NCBI GenBank assembly: GCA_947588675.1 | Contig: CANPYY010000001.1 | Location: 62,001-126,000 of the forward strand | Direction of reading: 5' to 3' | DNA length: 64,000 nucleotides | From: an uncultured Lachnospiraceae bacterium | GTDB taxonomy: Bacteria; Bacillota; Clostridia; Lachnospirales; Lachnospiraceae | In this document: in pieces, positions 20,601 through 30,181 of the stretch | Layout: the number at the start of each line of letters is the position of its first letter | Position numbering within the stretch: the stretch's first letter is position 1 | Notes under the pieces: generated by a model | Seen by the model: the letters and a program-made list of their open reading frames with translations, nothing else | Database searches by the model: none | Told to the model about the DNA's origin: nothing | Made by a program: the position numbers and the translations under genes

Positions 20601-20993
20601 ACTGTCCTGATATACTCCATCAAAATCAATATTAATTCTTTTGCCTGCATAACTTTCGGGTAAAGTAAAATGTTTTCTGTACCAGCCGTTTCCTCCGCGA
20701 AGCGAACCTACCGTCGAGCTTATCTGACTTTCAAAGTCCCTGTATATGCTCCAGTCATATGGCAAAGTAACCACGCTCCAGGCCGCATCGTCATAATCTG
20801 CTTCATGAGGTTCCCCCGCCGGCTCCAGGCAAAACAACCAGTCATCATCAAAGTTCACTGTATTTTCATTTTTTCCATCCTCTGTTTCCGACACATATAC
20901 ATCATTTTGCGCACTCACCTCATACATTGGAACAATTCCGCATATAAGGGCCAATACAAGCAATATAACTGCCATTTTCCTAAATCTGTACAT
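17694..20993 (-). CDS. Secreted GH2-family beta-galactosidase-like enzyme with C-terminal BspA-type leucine-rich repeats
   Basis: WSVVTLPYDWSI, GGNGWYRKHFTLP, FSLNGKYMKIQGVCLHHDQGALGACGNEAAFRRQLTIMKEMGANAVRTSHN, IIWGIGNECTET; C-terminal GKKAFCKYSKLIKVTIGKNVTSIKTAAFKNCHKLKTI. Confidence 0.9.
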   Translation of the reverse strand: MYRFRKMAVILLVLALICGIVPMYEVSAQNDVYVSETEDGKNENTVNFDDDWLFCLEPAGEPHEADYDDAAWSVVTLPYDWSIYRDFESQISSTVGSLRGGNGWYRKHFTLPESYAGKRINIDFDGVYQDSYIYVNGQLVGNYPNGYVPFSFDITDYVVCDGKTQNVIAVSVTNATNENGSGYTSRWYSGSGIYRDVYLTVTNPVHIEKYGVVIRTPDLEKEYSSGKVTVEVVTTVENETDKAAGICVRNTVMNYYGVNAYSGSKPVLSSQETVEPSGTFSLMQKMTVENPKLWTPDEPKLYVMKTEILKDGEVIDTYENTFGFKYFTFDAEKGFSLNGKYMKIQGVCLHHDQGALGACGNEAAFRRQLTIMKEMGANAVRTSHNAASPKFIKLCNEMGIMVFEESFDTWWDGKNDSDYGKQFFMTSCTHPDAQEGITWGKYDLQQIVKKDRNSPCIIIWGIGNECTETTYNEGIEYVKEMVEWVKDVDEDHPVSMGENKYKVDWSNPAIIKQVDDELDIVGLNYGEAYYDSLHEQNPDWKIFASETTMTVSSRGYYASPWISGNHAVDNVDGNLADDAVSGKHASEYDNRTSRYGRNVTEALIFDRDRQFIAGQFVWTGFDYIGEPEPFYGTAKSSYCGIVDTCGFAKDRYYLYQSQWTDVKDNPMVHIMPHWNWEDDAMRKKVTYPDKTVLEYLDEAEIVNYGDDAVGKIPVRIYSNAPAVELFVDGVSQGKKNFAQMTTDYGKEYRQQSENSDRLYLEWALPWEYKIGTKIEAVAYDESGAEIARDEVVTAGQPASLSASADRETITCNGTDLSYITVDVLDKDGNFMPIASNQIEFNIEGDGEIVGVDNGNPVSKERYKDTNGKWLRQAFNGKALVIVKSLNNEGSFTVTASSDGLAPASVTVQTVPEKANISDDIADRKDTGEKPEDSAPEASAGSDENKNQSVVSINDNSDKDTVIKKEEVKSFKKGKYIYKVTDSLKKTVSVSGCTKKNVKSVNIPAVVKNGGIKYKVTSIGKKAFCKYSKLIKVTIGKNVTSIKTAAFKNCHKLKTIVFKTKKLKSVSKQAFAKTAKNYRITGPAGKRKQYDRLLKNAGLR

Positions 20994-21137
20994 AAAAATA
21001 CCTCCTGTTAAAATATATCTTTCATAATTTATAGTATATATTTGCCTATTTTTCTATTCAATTACTATAATTAACTTATTTACTTATTTTGAATTTTTGA
21101 TATTATTAATAAATCAGGGATTTTTTGCATTTTATAG

Positions 21138-21166
21138 ATGACATTCTTACATATATATAATATAAT
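21138..21166 (+). promoter_or_regulatory. Candidate promoter upstream of the AraC-family gene
   Basis: ATGACA - 17 nt - TATAAT; the -10 lies inside the dyad ATATAAT-ATC-ATTATAT. Confidence 0.45.
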
Positions 21167-21200
21167 ATCATTATATTAACATAATTTTTGGAGGTCTTTT

Positions 21201-22046
21201 ATGCCTGATTATATTAATTCATTTGCAAACCTTAATGTTGAACTTGAACTCCCGTTTTACCTTCGCTCTACAGGTTATAATGCACAAACCCATCCAATAG
21301 AATATCGCGAGGGTTATATGCGTCATTATATATGTATTGTGCTTGAAGGCGAGGTTTCCCTTAAAGCAGACTTATATTACTATAATTTAAAAAAGAACGA
21401 TGGATTTTTTATACGCGCGCACGTACCGTTTTCATACCATGCGCTTTCTGAAAAATGCCGTACACAATGGATTACATTTGACGGTTATGCAACTATACCG
21501 CTGTTTGCAAGGCTTGGATTGGAAAATTATATGATATTCCATAATCTTGACAGCATAAGCCTGTCGTATTTAATGTCGCAGATGTACTATCTTGCAATAA
21601 ATGATGACTTGACAAGCAAGCTTAACAATTCTGCGCTTACTTACCGTTTTCTTATTGATATATATACAATGTCTGAACAGGGGATAATTTCTTCCAAAAA
21701 TGCTTATACCAACAACGCCTTTTTATACGCAAAAAGATATATAGACCAGTTCTACATGAACGAACTGTCCCAGACAGAAATAGCAAAAGCTGCAGGAATT
21801 ACCCCGCAGCATTTATGCCGTCTTTTTAAAAACAATATACATATAACGCCCATACGTTATCTCAATGAGGTACGTATAAAACAGGCTCAGATATTATTAA
21901 ACAAAACTTCCCTTTCTATACTTACTATCGGTGAAAAGGTTGGTTTTACAACCCCGCATTACTTCTCCCAGACCTTTCATAAAATCACCGGAAAAACTCC
22001 TTCCGAATACCGTGAAATAGCCCGGATTGCGGCCAACAGCAATTAA
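21201..22046 (+). CDS. AraC family transcriptional regulator
   Basis: Cupin-like N-terminus and HTH: MNELSQTEIAKAAGITPQHLCRLFKNNIHITPIRYLNEVRIKQAQILL...IGEKVGFTTPHYFSQTFHKITGKTPSEYR. Confidence 0.93.
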   Translation: MPDYINSFANLNVELELPFYLRSTGYNAQTHPIEYREGYMRHYICIVLEGEVSLKADLYYYNLKKNDGFFIRAHVPFSYHALSEKCRTQWITFDGYATIPLFARLGLENYMIFHNLDSISLSYLMSQMYYLAINDDLTSKLNNSALTYRFLIDIYTMSEQGIISSKNAYTNNAFLYAKRYIDQFYMNELSQTEIAKAAGITPQHLCRLFKNNIHITPIRYLNEVRIKQAQILLNKTSLSILTIGEKVGFTTPHYFSQTFHKITGKTPSEYREIARIAANSN

Positions 22047-22873
22047 CGTTTCCTATGCGCGTAATAATACACCGTACCAATACACAGCATACCGCCAATA
22101 ATATTACCGGCGGTTACGAATATAAGGCTCCTTACCGGCATACCTGAACATAACCGGCTGCACTGTTCGGCGGTTATGCCATAAAGTTCTTCCGCCTTTG
22201 ATACATAATCAGGATTAACCGCTGCAAGCATACCTGCCGGAAGATAAAACATATTGGCAACACAGTGTTCAAACCCGCATATTACAAACGCAGATATCGG
22301 GAAAAATATCGCAAGCAGCTTACCGCATACATCCTTGGCTGCTCCTGCCATAAGTATTGCAAGACATACAAGAATATTACATAAAATTCCGCTTATAACA
22401 GCAGTCTGCGGCGGTATCGTTGATTTTGCAATGGCAACTTTAATTGTATATGCTCCAAGTCCGCCCTGTGAATAGTCAAACTGTCCCGAGTAAAATACCA
22501 GAACTGATATTAATACCGCTCCAACAAGATTGGATATATATACCGTAATAAGATTGCAAAGCATTTTTTTAGCGCTTATTTTCCTATCCAGAAATGCCAT
22601 TATCATAAGATTATTACCTGTGAAAAGTTCGGAACCGGTAAGCACTACCATCATAAGTCCTACAGGAAATACCATTCCGGTAACAAATCTTGCAAGCCCG
22701 ACATTAGTTATGCCGTGCGCCGCAACGCTGCTTGCCGCTCCGCCGAATGCAATAAATGCGCCCGCAAATATTCCAAGCATAATCATTTTTGCAATTCCAA
22801 GCTTAGACTTTGCAATACCTCCATTTATATTATTTTCAAGCACTTCCGCAGGGGAATAAAACTGCTTATCCAT
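22043..22873 (-). CDS. Formate/nitrite transporter (FNT) family channel
   Basis: FGGAASSVAAHGITNVGLARFVTGMVFPVGLMMVVLTGSELFTGNNLMI, CGFEHCVANMFYLPAGM. Confidence 0.9.
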   Translation of the reverse strand: MDKQFYSPAEVLENNINGGIAKSKLGIAKMIMLGIFAGAFIAFGGAASSVAAHGITNVGLARFVTGMVFPVGLMMVVLTGSELFTGNNLMIMAFLDRKISAKKMLCNLITVYISNLVGAVLISVLVFYSGQFDYSQGGLGAYTIKVAIAKSTIPPQTAVISGILCNILVCLAILMAGAAKDVCGKLLAIFFPISAFVICGFEHCVANMFYLPAGMLAAVNPDYVSKAEELYGITAEQCSRLCSGMPVRSLIFVTAGNIIGGMLCIGTVYYYAHRKR

Positions 22874-23052
22874 ATATATCTCTCCATTCCATCCGTATTA
22901 CAACGAAATTATATGTCCGTAATATGGTAATAATAGCAAGGCCTCCCCGTATTGTCAAATACTGCTTTATATAAAATATTTCTGTCGGAAAAAGCAACAT
23001 TTTCTTATTTTCTGCATAAAATATATCAATTAGTTTATTATGGGGTAACTAT

Positions 23053-23952
23053 ATGTATTTTATTATTTTACCTGTATTCTTTATCGCAGTTATATTTCTT
23101 ATTATTTTTCATTTCAGGAAAAAGAAAATAATATGCCGTATAAAGTGTATGCCGCTTGCGGAAAAATGCTGTATATTAAATGAACTGGCCGCACCTTTAG
23201 GCTATCATTACGACCTCATCATGGATATATTTACAAGCAGGACAGACGCCTGGCAGAAAGATTACGGATATTCTGATATATACGACAAGGCGGCTCCGTT
23301 TTTCAATATGATATTTGACAACATGAAAGTATACTTTAATTATAACGGCAGAACATGGCTTATAGAACTGTGGAAAGGCCAGTACGGAATCAATACCGGA
23401 AGTGAAATCGGCGTATATTATTCCGATAAAATACTTACAGATGCGGAAAGGCAAACTGCCTTTTTCAATGCGGCGGAAGAAAACGCTTTTATTGATATGT
23501 CCGCTTCTCTTTACTGCAAAGACCATTGTATATCGCATATACGCAAGACGCACTGGTGGCTTACAATGTTCCTTCCGGGTATTTTTTCCAATCCCGGACA
23601 GCTTAAATTAAAAACTACGCTGCGCTTTCCCGATTATGAAATGATGTCCTCATTTGTATGCGCCCTCCGCCACTCAGAATACGATTTACAGATTCAGGAC
23701 TTATGTGTCAGCCTTTTGAACGTATCTTTCACCTTTTCCGGTACAAATAAAAAACCATACATTTTAAAACGTATTTTCAGACGGTATATACAATGTAAAA
23801 ACAAATTGTTCTGTATGTTATACCGTTTTGTTACAAGACCTTTTTGCAGTACGGCAGACAGGCTTTTATATCTGTACTATTATCTGCCTTTCGCTTTTAA
23901 ACGGACTATTCATATTAAACGTTATAAAAGGAGAGACTGGCATGGGATATAG
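23053..23952 (+). CDS. DUF4474 domain-containing protein
   Basis: LAAPLGYHYDLIMDIFTSRTDAWQKDYGYSDIYDKAAPFFNMIFDNMKVYFNYNGRTWLIELWKGQYGINTGSEIGVY. Confidence 0.7.
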   Translation: MYFIILPVFFIAVIFLIIFHFRKKKIICRIKCMPLAEKCCILNELAAPLGYHYDLIMDIFTSRTDAWQKDYGYSDIYDKAAPFFNMIFDNMKVYFNYNGRTWLIELWKGQYGINTGSEIGVYYSDKILTDAERQTAFFNAAEENAFIDMSASLYCKDHCISHIRKTHWWLTMFLPGIFSNPGQLKLKTTLRFPDYEMMSSFVCALRHSEYDLQIQDLCVSLLNVSFTFSGTNKKPYILKRIFRRYIQCKNKLFCMLYRFVTRPFCSTADRLLYLYYYLPFAFKRTIHIKRYKRRDWHGI

Positions 23953-24817
23953 AGGACGCATAAACAGGGCGTTTAAAAATGCGCCGGTTATTACGGCAGA
24001 TGAAAATTCACGCTTCGTTTTATTTTCCGACTGCCACAGAGGCAACGGAACGCACAACGATAATTTCTTAAAGACACAGCATCTTTATTTTGCCGCCCTA
24101 AAACACTACTACGATAATGGTTTCACCTATATAGAGCTTGGAGACGGCGACGAACTCTGGGAAAACAGAAGCATGGAACAGATTAAGGAAATACACAGCA
24201 ACGTATTCTGGCTTCTCTCATTATTTTATCGGGAAAACCGCCTCTACATGCTGTATGGTAACCACGACATGGAAAAAAAGTTTAATTCTTTTTCAAGAAA
24301 AAACTTTTCTACCTATTTTTGTACCTCAAGCCAGTCATTTACAGGACTATGCCCCGATATAAAATTCTATCCGGGAATTATACTAAAGGATATACGTACA
24401 GGCGCCAGTCTGTATATCACACACGGGCACCAATCGTCGCTTCTTAATTCAACGCTCTGGCGTCTGGGACGTTTTCTTGTCAGATACGTCTGGAAACCAC
24501 TTGAGCAGATTGGAATACTCGACCCTACTAACGCAGCAAAAAATTATACCGTCAAAAAACGTTCGGAACATAAGTTAAATACCTGGGCTGAAGAAAACAA
24601 TAAAATTCTTATTACCGGACATACGCACAGGCCCATGTTAAACCAGGCGCCTTCTCTATACATTAATACGGGAAGCTGCGTTCATCCAAGATGTATTACC
24701 TGTATTGAAGCGGAAAACGGAGAACTTAAACTTGTAAAATGGTTTATGGGCACACGCAGTAACGGTAATTTTTATCTTGAACGCGAGGTCCTTTCCACAA
24801 GAGCGCTAAACTGTTAA
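23942..24817 (+). CDS. Metallophosphoesterase family protein
   Basis: ATG at 23942 after AAAAGGAG; FVLFSDCHRGNG, GDGDELWENRS, YGNHDMEK, ITHGH, ITGHTHRPM. Confidence 0.85.
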   Translation: MGYRGRINRAFKNAPVITADENSRFVLFSDCHRGNGTHNDNFLKTQHLYFAALKHYYDNGFTYIELGDGDELWENRSMEQIKEIHSNVFWLLSLFYRENRLYMLYGNHDMEKKFNSFSRKNFSTYFCTSSQSFTGLCPDIKFYPGIILKDIRTGASLYITHGHQSSLLNSTLWRLGRFLVRYVWKPLEQIGILDPTNAAKNYTVKKRSEHKLNTWAEENNKILITGHTHRPMLNQAPSLYINTGSCVHPRCITCIEAENGELKLVKWFMGTRSNGNFYLEREVLSTRALNC

Positions 24818-24886
24818 TATAAAACTCTTTAAAAATATTTTATATGTGCTATAATATCTGATAATTATAGCTATATGGAGGCTTAT

Positions 24887-26251
24887 ATGAACATTATTAT
24901 TGTCGGCTGTGGAAAAGTAGGCGATACGCTTGCAGAACAGCTAAGCGGTGAAGATAATGACGTAACTGTAATAGACAGGGATTATTCCGCGGTACAGGCT
25001 CTCGCGGAAAAATATGATATTATGGGAATTGTAGGCAGTGGAACCGACCACAATGTTTTAAAAGAAGCAGGCGTTGAAAATTCAGACCTTCTTATCGCCG
25101 TTACCGGTTCGGATGAAAGGAATCTTCTCTGCTGCCTTATTGCAAAAAAAGCCGGCAACTGCCAGACTATTGCCCGCGTCAGGAACCCGGAATTTAACAG
25201 GCAAATCAGATATATAAAGGAAGAACTAGGACTTGCCATGGTAATTAACCCTGAATACGCTGCCGCAAAGGAAATTTCAAGGATTCTTGGTTTCCCCTCT
25301 GCAATAAAAATTGAAACCTTTGCAAAAGGACGCGCTGAAGTATTAAAATTCCGCATTCCGCCCGATTCGCTGCTTGATAATCTCCGGGTAAGCGAAATTA
25401 CTACAAAGCTTCACTGCAACGAAGTACTGATATGCACTGTTGAACGGGGCGAACAGGTTATCATACCTGACGGTAATTTTACGCTTAAAGAAAAAGATAT
25501 AGTATCGATAGTAGCCTCTCCAAAAAAAGCGAAACAATTTTTCAAAGCAATAAAAATCCAGACAAACCAGGTAAAAGATGCTATAATCATAGGCGGCGGC
25601 AAAATTACCTTTTATCTTGCGCAGCAGCTTCTTGCCATGGGTATAGATGTTAAAATAATAGAAATAAACAGGACGCGCTGCGAGGAACTAAGCGAACTGC
25701 TTCCACAGGCGACCGTTATATGCGGCGACGGCGTAAATAAGGAGCTGCTTATGGAAGAAGGTCTTACAAGGGCAGATTCTTTTGTCACGCTTACAAATAT
25801 GGATGAAGAGAATATACTGCTCTCGCTGTTCGCAAAAAGCAAAAATGATAATATGAATATTATTACAAAAATCAACAGCATTGATTTTTACGAGGTAATA
25901 AACAATCTGGATTTAGACAGCATTATATATCCAAAACATGTAACCGCGGAAAATATTGTGCGTTTTGTACGCGCAATGAAAAATTCCATAGGAAGCAATG
26001 TGGAAACCCTGCACCACCTTGTAGACAACAAGGTAGAGGCGCTGGAATTCTGCATACGCGAAAACGCCCCCGTCCTCAATACGCCTCTTGAAAAATTAAG
26101 GCTTAAAAGCAACCTTCTGATTGGCTGCATTAACCGAAACGGAACCATTATTACTCCAAAAGGACAGGACATGCTTATCATGGGCGACACTGTAGTTGTT
26201 ATCACGACAAATAAAGGGCTTAATGATATCAAAGATATTTTGAAAGATTGA
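24887..26251 (+). CDS. trkA: Trk potassium uptake NAD-binding subunit TrkA
   Basis: MNIIIVGCGKVGDTLAEQLSGEDNDVTVIDRD and second RCK repeat DAIIIGGGKITFYLAQQLLAMGIDVKIIE; ATG at 24887 after GGAGG. Confidence 0.92.
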   Translation: MNIIIVGCGKVGDTLAEQLSGEDNDVTVIDRDYSAVQALAEKYDIMGIVGSGTDHNVLKEAGVENSDLLIAVTGSDERNLLCCLIAKKAGNCQTIARVRNPEFNRQIRYIKEELGLAMVINPEYAAAKEISRILGFPSAIKIETFAKGRAEVLKFRIPPDSLLDNLRVSEITTKLHCNEVLICTVERGEQVIIPDGNFTLKEKDIVSIVASPKKAKQFFKAIKIQTNQVKDAIIIGGGKITFYLAQQLLAMGIDVKIIEINRTRCEELSELLPQATVICGDGVNKELLMEEGLTRADSFVTLTNMDEENILLSLFAKSKNDNMNIITKINSIDFYEVINNLDLDSIIYPKHVTAENIVRFVRAMKNSIGSNVETLHHLVDNKVEALEFCIRENAPVLNTPLEKLRLKSNLLIGCINRNGTIITPKGQDMLIMGDTVVVITTNKGLNDIKDILKD

Positions 26252-26264
26252 GAGTACTTATATT

Positions 26265-27704
26265 ATGAACTACAAAATGATTATCCACATGTTGGGTCAG
26301 GTATGTTTATTTGAAGCATTATTTATGATACTTCCTCTTTTTGTATCATTAATTTACAGGGAAACGGATGGTTACGCCTATTTAATTACAATGGCTTTCT
26401 GCCTTCTTTTCGGATTTTTATCCTCACGAATAAAAGTTAAAAACAAAAAAATATACGGCAGGGAAGGTCTTGTAATAGTTGCATTCAGTTGGATTATATT
26501 AAGTCTGTTCGGCTGTCTGCCTTTTTTCCTGTCAGGCGATATACCTTATTTTACAAATGCGCTCTTTGAAACCGTTTCAGGCTTTACTACTACCGGTTCA
26601 AGTATACTTACGGATGTTGAGGCGCTTTCAAAAACAAACCTTTTCTGGAGAAGTTTTACACACTGGATTGGCGGCATGGGGGTACTTGTATTTATACTTG
26701 CGCTGCTTCCAATGAAAACCGGCGGAACCGGTATGCACATTATGCGCGCTGAGAGCCCCGGCCCAAGCGTAAGCAAACTTGTCCCAAAAGTTAAAACTAC
26801 CGCAATGATACTGTACGCTATTTATCTTTCAATTACGGTAATACAGATTATTGTAATGTTATGCGCAGGCACGCCTCTGTTTGATGCCATTACATTATCT
26901 TTTGGCTCTGCCGGCACCGGAGGTTTTTCAATTAAAAACGACGGTCTTGCAGGTTACTCTAACTTACAGCAGTCTATTGTAACCGTCGCCATGATATTAT
27001 TTGGCGTAAATTTCAGCCTGTACCATCTGCTCATCCGCAAAAAGTTTTCACAGGCTTTTAAAATGACGGAAGTATGGACATATCTCGCAATCATTGCCGT
27101 TTCAACCTTATTGATTACATTAAACGTTTCACACCTGTTTCCTTCATTATACGAAGCATTTCACCACACCGCATTTCAGGTAGCTTCAATAATTACTACT
27201 ACCGGCTATTCTACCACTGACTTTAATACATGGCCGCCGTTGGCGCAGACCATACTTGTTATAATAATGTTTATAGGCGCATGCGCCGGCAGCACCGGAG
27301 GAGGAATTAAAGTTTCACGAATCATTCTTCTGCTGAAGGGAGTAAGGAAGGAAATTCTTATGATATGCCATCCCAGAAGCGTAAAGAAAATTAAAATGGA
27401 CGGTCATACCGTAAGCCACGAGGTTATCCGTTCAATAAACGCTTTTATAATAGTATATGCCGTTATTTTCATAATATCGCTTCTAATCATATCTCTTGAT
27501 TCAAAAGATCTGGTAACTAATTTCACGGCTGTTGCCGCCACTCTGAACAATATAGGTCCCGGACTTAATATTGTAGGTCCTGCAGGTAATTTTAACAGTT
27601 TTTCCGACTTATCCAAATATGTCCTTATGTTTGATATGCTGGCGGGACGTCTTGAACTTATGCCAATGCTTATACTTTTCGTACCGTCAACCTGGAAAAA
27701 ATAA
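26265..27704 (+). CDS. trkH: TrkH family potassium uptake membrane subunit
   Basis: VSGFTTTGSSIL, FWRSFTHWIGGMGVLVF, SFGSAGTGGFSI, STGGGIKVSRI, DMLAGRLELMPMLILFVPSTWK. Confidence 0.93.
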   Translation: MNYKMIIHMLGQVCLFEALFMILPLFVSLIYRETDGYAYLITMAFCLLFGFLSSRIKVKNKKIYGREGLVIVAFSWIILSLFGCLPFFLSGDIPYFTNALFETVSGFTTTGSSILTDVEALSKTNLFWRSFTHWIGGMGVLVFILALLPMKTGGTGMHIMRAESPGPSVSKLVPKVKTTAMILYAIYLSITVIQIIVMLCAGTPLFDAITLSFGSAGTGGFSIKNDGLAGYSNLQQSIVTVAMILFGVNFSLYHLLIRKKFSQAFKMTEVWTYLAIIAVSTLLITLNVSHLFPSLYEAFHHTAFQVASIITTTGYSTTDFNTWPPLAQTILVIIMFIGACAGSTGGGIKVSRIILLLKGVRKEILMICHPRSVKKIKMDGHTVSHEVIRSINAFIIVYAVIFIISLLIISLDSKDLVTNFTAVAATLNNIGPGLNIVGPAGNFNSFSDLSKYVLMFDMLAGRLELMPMLILFVPSTWKK

Positions 27705-27710
27705 AAAGCT

Positions 27711-27733
27711 AAGGGGCATCTAAAATGCCCCTT
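27711..27733. terminator. Intrinsic terminator after trkAH
   Basis: AAGGGGCA-tctaaaa-TGCCCCTT hairpin between convergent genes. Confidence 0.7.
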
Positions 27734-27741
27734 ACCAATTT

Positions 27742-27990
27742 TCAGCTCCGTTTTTTCATTTTACGCTCATAGCAGTCCAAATCTATTTCATATATCGAAT
27801 TGTCATCTATTATAACCTTGGAGCGTGTTTCCCCCTGCGATGTTCCCGCACTATTTTTCACGTAGTCTTTATCGGATTTTCCTGTACAGGTATTGTTATA
27901 AAATCTCTGATAATTTCTCATAACTCTCCCACATCTTTCTTTAATAAGGCTGTCTGTATTATTGTATGAAGCCTGTATCAGATTTGTCAC
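27742..27990 (-). CDS. Small hypothetical protein
   Basis: 82-aa ORF between trkH terminator and aroC; no recognised domain; start uncertain. Confidence 0.35.
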   Translation of the reverse strand: MTNLIQASYNNTDSLIKERCGRVMRNYQRFYNNTCTGKSDKDYVKNSAGTSQGETRSKVIIDDNSIYEIDLDCYERKMKKRS

Positions 27991-27993
27991 CCG

Positions 27994-29091
27994 CTATTTG
28001 TAAAAATCCTTTATTTTGTTAATATCAGAGGTCATCGCTTTAAACAACAGGTCCGTAATTGTAATTGCCGCCATTGCCTCAACGACTACAACAGCCCGCG
28101 GAACTATTACCGGATCGTGTCTTCCTTTAATTTCTATATCTATCTGTTCTCCTGCCTTATTGACGCTTTTTTGTTTTGCCGCAACAGATGGCGTAGGTTT
28201 AAATGCCGCCCTGAATATAAAATCGCTTCCGTCGCTTATGCCTCCAAGTACACCGCCTGAATGATTTGACAACTTAACAATATTACCGTCCTTTATGGCA
28301 AACTCATCATTATTTTCAGTGCCGCATGACTGCGAAGCCCTGAAACCATCTCCTATCTCCATGCCTTTTACAGCGCCTATCGACATCACTGCCTTAGCTA
28401 TATTGGCGTCCAGCTTATCAAATACAGGCTCTCCTATCCCTGCAGGCAGCCCCTTCACTACACATTCTACAACCCCTCCGGCAGAATTTTTCTCCTGCGC
28501 ACATCTTTTCAGATATTCTTCCGCCTTAACCGATGCTTCCTTATCCGGCATATATACGGGACTGTCTTTTACATAATCCATATCTTTACCGTCATCAGAT
28601 ATACTTACGGGGCCTATGCTTTTCGTATATGCGTTTACGGTAATCCCAAGCTGTTCAAGAATAAGCATTGCCACTGCGCCGGCAGCAACCCTTCCTATGG
28701 TTTCCCTTCCTGAGGAACGTCCTCCGCCCCTGTAATCCCTGAAACCGTATTTCATATCAAATGTATAATCAGCATGCCCCGGTCTGTAATATGACGCTAT
28801 TTCAGAATAATCCGCAGACCTGTGATCTTTATTGACTACAAGCATGGATATAGGCATACCTGTCGTTTTTCCCTCAAATATTCCTGAAAGAATCTTTATT
28901 TCATCGTCTTCTTTACGCATGGTCGAATATTTTACAGCTCCGGGTTTCCTTCTATCCATATATTTCTGAATCATTTCTTCACTTATTTTTACTCCCGCCG
29001 GGCATCCGTCTATAACAACACCTACTGCCGTTCCATGTGATTCGCCCCACGTAGTAACCCTGAATATATCGCCTGATACTGAACCTGCCAT
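27994..29091 (-). CDS. aroC: Chorismate synthase
   Basis: VTTWGESHGTAVGVVIDGCPAG, YRGGGRSSGRETIGRVAAGAVA, GGVLGGISDG. Confidence 0.96.
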   Translation of the reverse strand: MAGSVSGDIFRVTTWGESHGTAVGVVIDGCPAGVKISEEMIQKYMDRRKPGAVKYSTMRKEDDEIKILSGIFEGKTTGMPISMLVVNKDHRSADYSEIASYYRPGHADYTFDMKYGFRDYRGGGRSSGRETIGRVAAGAVAMLILEQLGITVNAYTKSIGPVSISDDGKDMDYVKDSPVYMPDKEASVKAEEYLKRCAQEKNSAGGVVECVVKGLPAGIGEPVFDKLDANIAKAVMSIGAVKGMEIGDGFRASQSCGTENNDEFAIKDGNIVKLSNHSGGVLGGISDGSDFIFRAAFKPTPSVAAKQKSVNKAGEQIDIEIKGRHDPVIVPRAVVVVEAMAAITITDLLFKAMTSDINKIKDFYK

Positions 29092-29111
29092 ACTAACCTC
29101 CTGTACTGTTA

Positions 29112-30119
29112 TTACCTTATCCTGTCAGTAAGACCTACTTTTTTCTTTACCTTACGCAGTGTCTTATTAGAAAAATAAAATGCTTTCTCATCGTTTGCGC
29201 TAATAACCTTATCCAGATACTCTTTATCATTTTTTATTTCTTCAAACCTCTCCTGCATAGGTGAAAGAAGTCCTGCAACCGCTTCTCCGACGGCAGATTT
29301 AAAATCGCCATAGCCGACGCCTGAAAATTCAGCTTCTATTTCCTTCATATCCTTACCTGTAACCGCACTGTATATATCCATAAGATTGGATATTCCCGGT
29401 TTTTCGGTAACATCATAGCGTACCTGCGTATCCGAATCAGTAACTGCCCTCCTGAATTTGCGCCGTATTGTATCCGCATCATCCATAAGATATATGCTTG
29501 CATTTGGGTTTTCATCAGACTTTGACATCTTTTTCTCAGGATTCTGCAGGCTTTTAACTCCCGCCCCTATCTTACCGGTATATGGTTCAGGTATAGTAAA
29601 CACATCGCCGTATATCCCGTTAAACCGCTGCGCAATATCCCTGGTTATCTCAAGGTGCTGAAGCTGGTCTTTGCCTACAGGAACCACATCCGCCTGATAT
29701 AACAGAATATCAGCAGCCATAAGCACCGGGTAAGTATATAATCCGGCGTTAATATTATCCGAATGTCTGGAAGCTTTATCTTTAAACTGTGTCATTCTGT
29801 TCAGCTCACCTATATAGGTATAACAGTTAAGTATCCAGCTCAGCTCGGCATGTGTTGATACATGCGACTGAAAATATATACAGTTCTTTTCCGGGTCAAG
29901 TCCCGCTGCAACATAAAGCGCAAACAGATTACGCGCCCGCTGCCTGAACTCTGCCGGATTTTGTCTTACCGTCAGCGAATGTAAATCCATTACTCCAAAA
30001 AAACAATCATATTCTTCATTAAGCGTCTTCCAGTTTCTTAACGCTCCGAGATAATTTCCAAGCGTAAGATTTCCGGTCGCCTGCATTCCGCTGTAAAGAA
30101 TCTTTTTCTTATCTTCCAT
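29112..30119 (-). CDS. trpS: Tryptophanyl-tRNA synthetase
   Basis: SGMQATGNLTLGNYLGALRNW, ADILLYQADVVPVGKDQLQHLEITRDIAQRFN, KKMSKSDENPNASIYLMDD. Confidence 0.96.
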   Translation of the reverse strand: MEDKKKILYSGMQATGNLTLGNYLGALRNWKTLNEEYDCFFGVMDLHSLTVRQNPAEFRQRARNLFALYVAAGLDPEKNCIYFQSHVSTHAELSWILNCYTYIGELNRMTQFKDKASRHSDNINAGLYTYPVLMAADILLYQADVVPVGKDQLQHLEITRDIAQRFNGIYGDVFTIPEPYTGKIGAGVKSLQNPEKKMSKSDENPNASIYLMDDADTIRRKFRRAVTDSDTQVRYDVTEKPGISNLMDIYSAVTGKDMKEIEAEFSGVGYGDFKSAVGEAVAGLLSPMQERFEEIKNDKEYLDKVISANDEKAFYFSNKTLRKVKKKVGLTDRIR

Positions 30120-30181
30120 TTTATTTTCCTCCCTGCGTGTCTTATCCGTGTATTACATTTGTATATACCGGCAGCTATATA

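Noticed and set aside
30120-30181. T-box or other riboswitch before trpS
   Set aside because: The upstream gap is too short, and no T-box consensus (TGGnACCGCG-like) is visible there or before cysS and aspS.
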